Under the pieces are notes generated by a model that saw only the letters and a list, made by a program, of their open reading frames with translations, made no database searches and had not been told where the DNA came from. This document shows positions 8,846-14,870 of a stretch of 21,902 bases of DNA, piece after piece. Origin of the DNA: JBKHBT01 sp046542255 (GTDB taxonomy: Bacteria > UBP14 > UBA6098 > JBKHBT01); NCBI GenBank assembly GCA_046542255.1, contig JBKHBT010000053.1, positions 1-21,902 of the forward strand. Reading direction: 5' to 3'. Each line of letters starts with the position of its first letter. Position 1 is the stretch's first letter. The translations under genes and the position numbers were made by a program.

Positions 8846-9092
8846 TTTGCCTCCTTTTTTTCAATTATACCAAATTTACACATTAAATATACTTTTAGCC
8901 ATTGATTTATTAAGCCAGCTAAATATATCCTTAAGTAATTGATAAAATGCATCTTATGGGAAAACATTATCGGAACAAAAAAAAATCTAAAAAAATCCTT
9001 GCCTATATAAAAACATCCATTATCTTCTAATCGGTTCAATTGAATTTAATTGAATTAGGTTAGAAATAAATCGATTTATATATTTTAGATTT

Positions 9093-9196
9093 TCATGAAT
9101 CTGCAAAAGCCCTGGTCGAAAAATTTGGGTGGATACAGATTCATCAGCAGGGGTGTGCTATGGACTTGATCCATATCGCGCCCCGCCAAATTTTTT
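9093..9196 (+). ncRNA. Candidate small structured RNA with pseudoknot potential
   Basis: Four pairing sets are visible. An irregular hairpin has 9150-9164 pairing with 9170-9184 (GGGGTGTG against CGCGCCCC, then TATGGA against TCCATA), one mismatch and a 5-base loop. A closing stem pairs AAAAATTTGG (9119-9128) with CCAAATTTTT (9186-9195). ATGAATCTG (9095-9103) pairs with CAGATTCAT (9136-9144), and CCCTG (9110-9114) with CAGGG (9148-9152). The last two cross each other and the closing stem, so not all can form as one simple nested fold. Two T-G pairs in the hairpin are G-U wobbles only if the plus strand is transcribed, and the structure ends in six T like a terminator, so I assign the plus strand. 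It matches no RNA family I recognise, and no downstream plus-strand gene is near. Confidence 0.4.
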
Positions 9197-9258
9197 AATC
9201 TTATTCCAATTTCAATGCCTATCCGATGCCTGATTAAAAGCTGACAGTTTATTTTATT

Positions 9259-9325
9259 TGTGATAAACAGGTCTTATTAGCACTCGCTCTTAGAAATATC
9301 AACTGATTTTTCAGTTTTTATCACA
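9259..9325. repeat. Nested inverted repeat
   Basis: TGTGATAAA (9259-9267) pairs perfectly with TTTATCACA (9317-9325). Directly abutting the inner end of the 3' arm is a second perfect hairpin, AACTGA-TTTT-TCAGTT (9301-9316), which would stack on the outer stem. The T-rich sequence after the inner hairpin could act as a weak plus-strand terminator. Function unknown. Confidence 0.45.
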
Positions 9326-9356
9326 CTGGCAATGTATAATCCGGTGATGCTTTTCT

Positions 9357-9416
9357 GAAATTTGAAATTCCGGCCATTTGGCCTGGCTCTGCCAGCGAGA
9401 AGTTCGCTAAAATTTC
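9357..9416. repeat. Four-way-junction-like inverted repeats after ispF
   Basis: An outer stem GAAATTT (9357-9363) with AAATTTC (9410-9416) encloses three abutting hairpins: GGCC-ATTT-GGCC (9372-9383), TGGC-TCT-GCCA (9384-9394) and GCGA-GAAGT-TCGC (9395-9407). It begins about 34 bases beyond the ispF stop on the minus strand and may be a 3' end structure of that transcript. Loops of 3-5 bases rule out a normal tRNA. Confidence 0.4.
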
Positions 9417-9449
9417 TATTCTTAGTAGAGCAATAGCCAATATTGTTAA

Positions 9450-9935
9450 TTATAATCCATTTTTCGATGTCAGCAATACTGTCGCCATTGCACTGATCGC
9501 CTCGCCACGGCCCTCCGGCCCGAAACCTTCATGAGTCGTCGCCTTGATATTGATTCTTTCTGTTTCGATATTCAAAGAGCTTGCGATAGCAGCTTTCATT
9601 TCGGGTATATGTGTTTTTAGTTTTGGTTTTTCGCAGATTACGGTGCTATCGATATTTACTATCTGATACCCTGCGACTTTTACGAGATTGTTGGCCTTTT
9701 GTAGAAGGACTTTGCTGTTTATGTTTTTGTACCTATTGTCATTATCGGGAAAATTCGAGCCGATATCTGGCAATCCCGCCGCTCCCAAAAGAGCATCGAT
9801 TATCGCATGAATCAGCACATCGGCATCCGAATGGCCGACAAGGCCTTTGTCAAATGGGATACGGATACCGCCCAGATATAATGGACGGTCCGTATCCAAT
9901 CTATGTATGTCGTATCCTATTCCTGTCCTATTCAA
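9450..9935 (-). CDS. ispF: 2-C-methyl-D-erythritol 2,4-cyclodiphosphate synthase
   Basis: A 161-residue IspF of the non-mevalonate (MEP) pathway. It converts CDP-methylerythritol 2-phosphate to the cyclic diphosphate with release of CMP; the family is a trimer with a zinc site. Metal ligands are visible as Asp9-x-His11 (GYDIHRL) and His43 (HSDADVLIHAI). The CEKPKL segment (101-106) and the GRGEAI motif (142-147) match the nucleotide/phosphate-binding parts; length is normal. The start must be TTG 9935: the conserved RTGIGYDIH begins at once, and an in-frame TGA stands three codons upstream. The first 8 bases overlap the 3' end of the preceding SHOCT-like gene, with AAGGTG upstream inside that gene, so translation is probably coupled. 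ispD is not adjacent. Confidence 0.96.
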   Translation of the reverse strand: MNRTGIGYDIHRLDTDRPLYLGGIRIPFDKGLVGHSDADVLIHAIIDALLGAAGLPDIGSNFPDNDNRYKNINSKVLLQKANNLVKVAGYQIVNIDSTVICEKPKLKTHIPEMKAAIASSLNIETERINIKATTHEGFGPEGRGEAISAMATVLLTSKNGL

Positions 9936-10350
9936 TTGTGATCAACACCTTTTCATTTTCTTCATCGACTTCGACGAGAGTAAATGGCCCTTCATGGGAC
10001 ATGCCATCTATTAGTTCCGTTACCTGTTCGATATTTTTCAGCTCATCGACATTAATGCCCTTTTCTTCCATGCTTTCACGGGCTTCTTTGGGCATCATTG
10101 TGGAGAATTTTCCGCCGAGTTTAAGAGCGATCTTGGCTACTGCAAGCGGTACACTAACATTGACCTTCGGCTTCTCAGAACCATTCTCCCATACCCTGAC
10201 TTTCAGCCAGTGAGCCTTGGATTTGCTGGCCTGAATCTCTTTTTGAGGCTCGGGCTTCTCGCCGATTGCTGCCAGAAGCTTCGAGGCTTCTTCGGTGCTA
10301 ATTTTACCTTCTTCGAGCATATTGAGTATTTGTAGTCTTTCCTGGCTCAT
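9928..10350 (-). CDS. SHOCT-like N-terminal domain protein, 140 aa
   Basis: A small cytoplasmic protein without a signal or membrane segment. Residues 1-29 form the SHOCT-like (DUF2089 C-terminal-type) helical hairpin, with LQILNMLEEGKISTEEASKL the core. After a Lys/Pro/Glu-rich linker (30-45), residues 47-140 form a compact domain with WLKVRVWENG, KPKVNVSVPLAVAKIALKLG and an acidic C-terminal strand (VDEENEKVLITIE). Proteins of this build occur in many bacteria beside DUF4097 proteins, and their biochemical role is not established. It is the penultimate gene of the DUF2089-led cluster and overlaps the ispF start by 8 bases. The ATG 10350 has AAAGGAATGA upstream. Confidence 0.85.
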   Translation of the reverse strand: MSQERLQILNMLEEGKISTEEASKLLAAIGEKPEPQKEIQASKSKAHWLKVRVWENGSEKPKVNVSVPLAVAKIALKLGGKFSTMMPKEARESMEEKGINVDELKNIEQVTELIDGMSHEGPFTLVEVDEENEKVLITIE

Positions 10351-10403
10351 TTCATTCCTTTAGTTGATATGTTTTCTTTCTCTTCTTCGTCTTGATTTTT
10401 CCA

Positions 10404-10427
10404 GACAATGCGCTGTTCCGCATTGTC
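10404..10427. repeat. Perfect 9-bp inverted repeat in intergenic leader
   Basis: GACAATGCG (10404-10412), a six-base loop CTGTTC, then CGCATTGTC (10419-10427). On the minus strand it lies about 55 bases before the 140-aa SHOCT-like gene. No T tract follows on either strand, so it is not a normal terminator. It could be a leader hairpin or protein-binding palindrome. A looser hairpin (AAAGCC with GGCTTT enclosing ATATAT-AAC-ATATAT on the minus strand) lies at about 10455-10490. Confidence 0.5.
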
Positions 10428-10485
10428 ATACTTTTCAGGCTAAAACATCAGTAAAGCCTTTTGGGTATATATGTTATATATGGCT

Positions 10486-10692
10486 TTAAAAGAGTCGTTC
10501 TCTTGCATTGAGTTTTTCTATGTTGGCCTTCAATTTATCCATTAATTCTCCTTGTTATTTTCCTTCTTCTTCTAATTCTATCGAGGTTTATTCGAGCATT
10601 GAGTCTATCGAGCCTTGTCATGGTATTTCCTTTCTTAAAATATTCTTGGTTTTGGCAATAAGTTTTGCAGGTATTCCAGTTTTTCGAAAGCT
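10486..10692 (-). pseudogene. Decayed coding frame in SHOCT-like operon
   Basis: One minus-strand frame reads as plausible protein in host-like codons (CTCGAA, TCGATA, GAAGAA) but is broken by TGA at 10620 and TAA at 10590 and 10557 before a final TAA at 10488. The pieces are SFRKTGIPAKLIAKTKNI plus LRKEIP, QGSIDSMLE, TSIELEEEGK, and QGELMDKLKANIEKLNAR plus ERLF. The last piece contains an ATG at 10542 with a good AAGGAGA ribosome binding site, giving an 18-residue frame (10486-10542). A 28-residue arginine-rich frame (10535-10621) has AAAGGAAAT before its ATG but looks less natural. The family is unknown. I favour a gene damaged by stop mutations and perhaps a frameshift from the 39-aa frame upstream, but tiny real proteins cannot be excluded. 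Confidence 0.35.
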
Positions 10693-10754
10693 TCATCCAG
10701 TGATATCTTTCTTTCCCTGAGTTTCCTGATGATTTCTTGTTCTTTCTGAGACAT
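10635..10754 (-). CDS. 39-aa SHOCT-like small protein
   Basis: A 39-residue frame starts 21 bases after the DUF4097 gene, with a strong AGGGGGAATC site before the ATG. The sequence begins MSQKEQEIIRKLRERKIS and continues LDEAFEKLEYL. It aligns without gaps to the start of the 140-aa neighbour (MSQERLQILNMLEEGKIS, TEEASKLL): 12 identities in 27 positions, including MSQ, KIS and the EA pair. It is therefore a free-standing copy of the SHOCT-like helical hairpin with a short tail ending PKPRIF. It may be a functional mini-protein or the surviving 5' end of a longer gene whose remainder has decayed (10486-10692). Confidence 0.55.
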   Translation of the reverse strand: MSQKEQEIIRKLRERKISLDEAFEKLEYLQNLLPKPRIF

Positions 10755-10775
10755 GATTCCCCCTATGTCTAAAGC

Positions 10776-11750
10776 TTAGTCCTCATCTGTTATTATGATG
10801 GCCTCTTCGCAATCATCTTCGATATTAGCCTTAATTTTGACTTTCATTTTTCCCTGCGGTTCTTCCTGAGCTTCATCGATATATTCATCGACATCTGTAT
10901 GCAGGCTTTCTACGAGTTCTTCGAGATTTTCTATCATTTTCATTTCGACATCTCCATCGAGTACTTTGATTTTTAATGTATTTTCTGCCGACCCAATTTT
11001 GATAATATGCCTATCGCTTCTTTCTGTGCTTTGGAAATCGGTTTGATTATGGAAATTGCCATCCTGTATTTCAACAACCAGCGCCATATTCAGGCCTTCG
11101 GCAAGCTCGAGAACGATATCGCCGGAATAAGAATTTATTTTGCCAGCAAAGCTCTCAATCGCCCTGACATTTATATCACCGGAATAGACATTGCCCTTGA
11201 TATTTCCGCCGACAATTGCCATATCGATATCACCGCTATAGGAATTAAACCGGCATTTGCCGGCGATATTTTTCGCAGTGATATCCCCCGACATATTTTG
11301 AATCGCAATATTTGCCATTTGTGGAGCAATCATATCGATATCGCCGCTGGTGCTCTGGAATGCAATTGCTCTGCCTCTTCGTACAGCCTTCTGCTGCTGG
11401 CTTTTATTCCTGAAAAGCACGAGGTCTTCATCGACTCCACTGATCTTTATATCGCCAGACATTTGATTAATCGTGATTTTATCTGCGCCTTCAAATTTCC
11501 TTTTGTCATCATCGAAAATCTGTCTTCTGGCATCTTCGATGTGTTTTTCGATATCCATTTTGGACAGTTTTTCGGAGACAATCTGCGGTATTCTTTCGAT
11601 ATTTTTCATAAGGTCTTTTGGCATCTTTGGTGGCCTGGGTTTTCTTCGATATGGCGAAGGATTGATCGCTTCCAGCAGCCTTTCTGCTTCATCTGAGTTT
11701 ATTTTGCCCTGGTCGAGCATATTCAGAATCATCATAGTTTCGTCATTCAT
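10776..11750 (-). CDS. SHOCT-like plus DUF4097 beta-repeat protein
   Basis: A 324-residue protein. Residues 1-29 are the SHOCT-like hairpin (MMILNMLDQGKINSDEAERL), 30-85 a basic, proline-rich then helical linker, and 88-270 a DUF4097 domain. This shows at least six SGDI/SGD steps (residues 98, 135, 154, 172, 190 and 209, spaced 18-19 apart after the first), as in a right-handed beta-helix or stacked beta-sheet. The C-terminus (275-324) is strongly acidic. No signal peptide or membrane segment is visible. The build resembles Bacillus YvlB and enterococcal LiaX, the latter tied to envelope-stress sensing; that role here is inference. GGAG is embedded in the last codons of the DUF2089 gene 3 bases upstream, so translation is probably coupled. 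Confidence 0.88.
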   Translation of the reverse strand: MNDETMMILNMLDQGKINSDEAERLLEAINPSPYRRKPRPPKMPKDLMKNIERIPQIVSEKLSKMDIEKHIEDARRQIFDDDKRKFEGADKITINQMSGDIKISGVDEDLVLFRNKSQQQKAVRRGRAIAFQSTSGDIDMIAPQMANIAIQNMSGDITAKNIAGKCRFNSYSGDIDMAIVGGNIKGNVYSGDINVRAIESFAGKINSYSGDIVLELAEGLNMALVVEIQDGNFHNQTDFQSTERSDRHIIKIGSAENTLKIKVLDGDVEMKMIENLEELVESLHTDVDEYIDEAQEEPQGKMKVKIKANIEDDCEEAIIITDED

Positions 11751-11753
11751 AGC

Positions 11754-12119
11754 CTACTCCTTCTTGAGTCTTTTGAGCGCTTCTTCGACAGAAAGTTCGC
11801 CATTTTCGATGCTTCCTAAGATATCCAGCCTATGTTCAACAGACTTTTTGCCAGAAACCGGATTGCCGATAGCCGCATTAATCTGGTCGAGCCGGGACTT
11901 GACCGTGGGATAGCTGATTCCCAGAATTCTTTCGACTTCTTTGATACTGCCATGCGCTGCAAGGAAGACCTTAACAAATTCGGCATCTTTCGGTGAAAGC
12001 CTCGCAATAAGGTTCTGCTTGAATTTTCCCTGAATCTTTATTCCGCATTTAGCGCATCGATATTCCGTAACTTCGAGGTCTCCATCGCAAACCGGGCAAT
12101 TTGTAAGAATCTTCTTCAT
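11754..12119 (-). CDS. DUF2089 zinc-ribbon/HTH regulator
   Basis: A 121-residue DUF2089 protein. An N-terminal zinc ribbon has CPVC (Cys8, Cys11) and CAKC (Cys22, Cys25). A central segment (about 40-56) leads to a sigma-region-4-like helix-turn-helix (about 58-80, SIKEVERILGISYPTVKSRL). The C-terminal tail (96-121) is another SHOCT-like hairpin (LDILGSIENGELSVEEALKR). This is a plausible DNA-binding regulator of its own operon, since the motifs are those of DUF2089 and the leader carries palindromes. The start ATG 12119 has AAGGAGAAATT. It is the first gene of the cluster DUF2089, DUF4097, 39-aa protein, decayed frame, 140-aa protein, ispF. Confidence 0.92.
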   Translation of the reverse strand: MKKILTNCPVCDGDLEVTEYRCAKCGIKIQGKFKQNLIARLSPKDAEFVKVFLAAHGSIKEVERILGISYPTVKSRLDQINAAIGNPVSGKKSVEHRLDILGSIENGELSVEEALKRLKKE

Positions 12120-12151
12120 AATTTCTCCTTTTCAATTCATCTTCACAAATT

Positions 12152-12179
12152 AATATATGAATCAAATTGACAATGTCAA
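12152..12179 (-). promoter_or_regulatory. Promoter of DUF2089 operon with palindrome over the -35 box
   Basis: Read on the minus strand: a consensus TTGACA (12179-12174), a 16-base spacer and TATATT (12157-12152), about 33 bases before ATG 12119. The -35 box is one arm of a perfect 13-base palindrome TTGACA-T-TGTCAA (12167-12179), a natural operator position. Confidence 0.65.
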
Positions 12180-12187
12180 GATTAAAA

Positions 12188-12243
12188 TTAACATTTTCAA
12201 TCTTTTTATTAACTTTGTTAATATCGGTATTAATTATATTAAC
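12188..12243. promoter_or_regulatory. TTAAC/GTTAA repeat array, candidate operators
   Basis: TTAAC occurs at 12188, 12209 and 12239 on the plus strand, 21 and 30 bases apart (about two and three helical turns), with GTTAA at 12217. These make a palindrome TTAAC-TTT-GTTAA (12209-12221) and a wider pair GTTAAT/ATTAAC-type arms GTTAATAT (12217-12224) and ATATTAAC (12236-12243). They lie just upstream of the DUF2089 promoter and between the two divergent genes, so either direction could be regulated. Confidence 0.4.
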
Positions 12244-12297
12244 TTCAGGCCAATATTTGCGATTTTTGTCAAACCGATAGCCTGCAATATTAAAAAA

Positions 12298-12361
12298 TTG
12301 TTTAAGATGGGATTCTCTTTAATATAGCACGGTTGTTTAACACATTAATAAAAATTATACC
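12298..12361 (+). promoter_or_regulatory. Two candidate promoters for the methionine genes
   Basis: TTGTTT (12298-12303), 16 bases, TAATAT (12320-12325), and a second set TTGTTT (12333-12338), 17 bases, TATACC (12356-12361). Both face the methyltransferase gene at 12418. I see no SAM (S-box) or cobalamin riboswitch signature in the leader. Confidence 0.35.
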
Positions 12362-12417
12362 TAAATTCTCATTATTTATTATATTTTATGCTGTCATTCT
12401 TAGCTTAGGAGATGGAT

Positions 12418-14265
12418 ATGCCAGAGTTTTTTGAAGCCTTAAAAGAAAAGATAATGGTCCTGGATGGCGCTATGGGTACTCTGCTCTATTCGATGGGTGC
12501 GCCAAAAGGCCATTGCTATGATGAGCTAAATCTATCAGATCCCGAACTCATAAAAAGCGTCCATGGCGGATATATCCTTGCAGGTGCAGATATTATTACC
12601 ACAAACACATTTGGCGCAAATCGCAATATTCTCGATTCCTACTATGACCTCGGCGCCAAAACATGGGATATCAATTTCCGCGGCGCGAGGATAGCTCGAG
12701 AAGCTGTCAAAAAAGCTGCTGGGGCAAAGCGCGTATTCATAGGTGGCTCGATTGGCCCTGTTACAAGGCCGATGGAAGAACAGCCGCATTTGGATGAAGA
12801 CGAAGCCAGAGCCCTATTTATCGAACAGGCCGAAGCATTAGTCGATGGCGGTGTCGATATATTCATACTCGAGACATTCGCCGATACGCGAGAGCTTATG
12901 ATAGCTTATGAAGCCATTAGAAGCATAGATAATGCGATTCCCATAATCCCGATGATGACTTTCACATCAGATATTCGGACCATCTTCGGAATTGCCCCAA
13001 TGGATGCTGCCGAGACGCTCAAGAGGTTCAATACAGATATCGCCGGAGTCAACTGCAGCATCGGCCCGCAGGTAGCTGGCGAAGCATTGAAAGAGATGGC
13101 GAGAGCATATCCCAATTATCTGGCGATTGCGCCGAATGCCGGAAGAGCATCATTTGTCGATGGTTCTTTCATATATCCTGCGACTCCCGAGTATTTCTAT
13201 AATTTCGCCAAAAGATCGATTTCTATGGGGGCATCTATTATCGGAGGATGCTGCGGCACCACTTTCGAGCATATCGAAGCCATTAGCAATGCGACAGAAG
13301 GTGTATTGCCAAAGCCAAGAAAGTTGCCAAAAGAAAAATACATCTCGCCGAGCAAGATTATAAAACTCGGCGAATATCGAAAAAACATACTCCATAAAAG
13401 CCTCGAGAAAACCAAACTCACATTCACAGCCGAAATCGATCCACCAAGAAATGCCAATCCGAATAGTGCGATAGAGGCTGCTAAGTATCTGAAAAAAATC
13501 GGCTTCGATACCGTCAGCGTTGCCGATTTGCCTTTGGCGAGGCTCCGCATGAGCGCGATGCCACTCTCGAGAATACTCATCGACGATGTCGGCCTTGATG
13601 TTATACTCCATTTCACAGCAAGGGATAGAAATATTATCGCCCTGCAATCCGACCTTCTGGGCGCACATGCTATGGGAATCAAAAATATACTGGCATTAAG
13701 AGGCGATCCGCCAGCTGTCGGCGATTATCCTTTCGCAACAGGAGTTTACGATGTCAATTCAAGAGGCCTTGTAGCTATACTTTCCAAGATGAATAGGGGA
13801 CTCGACCGGCTGGGCAATCAATTCAAAAATAGCACTAATTTTACGGTAGGTGTCGCAGCAAACCATGAGCTTCGTTCCATCAAAAGAGAAATCGAAAGGC
13901 TGGAGCAGAAAATCGAAGCCGGAGCACATTTCATACAGACGCAGCCGGTTTTCGATAGTGAAAATTTCAAGCATTTCACCTATGAGCTGAAAAAACGCGG
14001 CCTTCTGAAAGATGTGCATATTGTCGCCAGTATCCTTCCGCTATATAGCTATCGAAATGCCGAATTCCTGCATAATGAAGTCCCGGGTATCTCTATTCCG
14101 ATGAGCTATCAGCTAAGAATGAAATCAGCAGACAATCCAAGAAATGAAGGCGCAAAAATTGCATCTGAAATCCTAAATGAGATAAGGGACGATATCGCCG
14201 GAGTATGCTTTATGCCGCCTTTTGGCAAATACAAAGTCATTGAAAAAATACTGGATAAATTATAA
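12418..14265 (+). CDS. Homocysteine S-methyltransferase / 5,10-methylenetetrahydrofolate reductase fusion
   Basis: A 615-residue bifunctional protein of the YitJ type. Start ATG 12418 is chosen because AGGAG lies 6 bases before it; ATG 12412 would have no spacing. Residues about 5-295 form a homocysteine-binding barrel (VLDGAMGTLLYSMG near the N-terminus), with the three zinc-ligand cysteines in GVNCSIGP (Cys213) and GGCCGT (Cys278, Cys279). Residues about 333-615 are a MetF-like FAD reductase domain (LTFTAEIDPPRNANP, NILALRGDPP, FIQTQPVFD). The first half transfers a methyl group to homocysteine and the second makes 5-methyltetrahydrofolate. Cobalamin-binding and CH3-folate-binding domains of full MetH are absent, so the methyl donor used by the first domain is uncertain. 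The next gene overlaps by one base. Confidence 0.95.
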   Translation: MPEFFEALKEKIMVLDGAMGTLLYSMGAPKGHCYDELNLSDPELIKSVHGGYILAGADIITTNTFGANRNILDSYYDLGAKTWDINFRGARIAREAVKKAAGAKRVFIGGSIGPVTRPMEEQPHLDEDEARALFIEQAEALVDGGVDIFILETFADTRELMIAYEAIRSIDNAIPIIPMMTFTSDIRTIFGIAPMDAAETLKRFNTDIAGVNCSIGPQVAGEALKEMARAYPNYLAIAPNAGRASFVDGSFIYPATPEYFYNFAKRSISMGASIIGGCCGTTFEHIEAISNATEGVLPKPRKLPKEKYISPSKIIKLGEYRKNILHKSLEKTKLTFTAEIDPPRNANPNSAIEAAKYLKKIGFDTVSVADLPLARLRMSAMPLSRILIDDVGLDVILHFTARDRNIIALQSDLLGAHAMGIKNILALRGDPPAVGDYPFATGVYDVNSRGLVAILSKMNRGLDRLGNQFKNSTNFTVGVAANHELRSIKREIERLEQKIEAGAHFIQTQPVFDSENFKHFTYELKKRGLLKDVHIVASILPLYSYRNAEFLHNEVPGISIPMSYQLRMKSADNPRNEGAKIASEILNEIRDDIAGVCFMPPFGKYKVIEKILDKL

Positions 14266-14870
14266 TGCCAGTCTTTCGAGATATCGCAATCAAAATAGAC
14301 CCACGCCGAATAATCAAAAGACTCGGCCATAGAAAGGGCATGGAGATTGGCGAAAATCTCATAGAAAAAATCCATGAAAATATTCGTATCGCTTATTCAC
14401 TAATCGAGCCAGCACTCGCTATGCAAACAATCGAAATTCTCGAAAAGAGCAAAAACAAGCTAGTCTGCGAAAAAGATTTCGTGATAGGCGGTGAAAAGAT
14501 TGCTGAATTCATGAAAAATTCCCAAATGATTACCCTATATGCCGCAACAATCGGCCCGGAACTGGAAAGCTATCAGGCAAAGCAAGAAAGCGGACTGGAT
14601 AAATTGCTGCTCGACATCATTGGCTCGGAAGCAACAGAGCAGATCGCGAGATGGTTCAATCGCAATCTTAAGACCGAAGCAAAACGCATGGGATTCTCGC
14701 TAACAAAGAGACGAAGCCCGGGTTATATGGATTTCGAGCTTTCGATACAAAAGAGCCTCGTCAAAATATCCGGCGGCGATGAAATCGGCATCGAGGTCAA
14801 CCAGAAGCATTTTTTGATACCTCGCAAGAGTACTACCGGGATAATTGGGTGGATAGAGAAGGGAAAATAA
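14265..14870 (+). CDS. Stand-alone methionine synthase activation-domain protein
   Basis: A 201-residue protein resembling the C-terminal AdoMet-binding reactivation domain of cobalamin-dependent methionine synthase (MetH). In MetH that domain rescues oxidised cob(II)alamin by reductive methylation. Visible family marks are LYAATIGPELE (91-101), the helix DIIGSEATEQIARW (117-130), RRSPGYMDFELS (149-160) and the C-terminal FLIPRKSTTGIIGW (183-196). Its ATG shares the A of the upstream TAA stop (TAATG), so translation is coupled to the methyltransferase-reductase fusion. Separate activation domains occur in some bacteria with split methionine synthases, such as Thermotoga. The matching cobalamin subunit must lie outside the window. 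Confidence 0.87.
   Translation: MPVFRDIAIKIDPRRIIKRLGHRKGMEIGENLIEKIHENIRIAYSLIEPALAMQTIEILEKSKNKLVCEKDFVIGGEKIAEFMKNSQMITLYAATIGPELESYQAKQESGLDKLLLDIIGSEATEQIARWFNRNLKTEAKRMGFSLTKRRSPGYMDFELSIQKSLVKISGGDEIGIEVNQKHFLIPRKSTTGIIGWIEKGK

Larger units (their letters stand above)
8846..9449. other. Gene-free structured region between muiA-like gene and ispF
   Basis: About 600 bases with no convincing protein gene. It holds an AT-rich stretch next to the muiA-like start (8846-9060, with a short direct repeat AATTGAATT near 9036-9056) and then three separate inverted-repeat structures, listed individually. A 39-codon frame (9321-9440, minus, TTG start) exists but has no ribosome binding site that persuades me. 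Confidence 0.6.

Noticed and set aside
9357..9416. tRNA gene
   Set aside because: Three hairpins in a closed stem resemble a cloverleaf, but loops are only 3-5 bases, there is no anticodon loop or GTTCGA T-loop, and the length is about 60.
9321..9440. 39-residue frame after ispF (minus, TTG start, MAIALLRIEILANFSLAEPG)
   Set aside because: It continues the ispF frame beyond its stop and overlaps the hairpin structures; there is no ribosome binding site and no recognised family. It is only possibly a remnant.
10508..10720. 70-residue plus-strand frame opposite the decayed region
   Set aside because: Serine/phenylalanine-rich antisense of the SHOCT-operon DNA; no ribosome binding site or promoter on that strand.
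11007..11696. 229-residue plus-strand frame opposite the DUF4097 gene
   Set aside because: Antisense shadow; the minus strand carries the recognisable SHOCT-like and SGD-repeat protein with a coupled start.
12244..12411. SAM or cobalamin riboswitch before the methionine genes
   Set aside because: Expected from the function, but no S-box or B12-box sequence or suitable helix set is visible; only AT-rich promoter-like sequence.
13150..13682. Two long minus-strand frames inside the methyltransferase-reductase gene
   Set aside because: Both are antisense shadows of a well-conserved enzyme; neither has a start signal.
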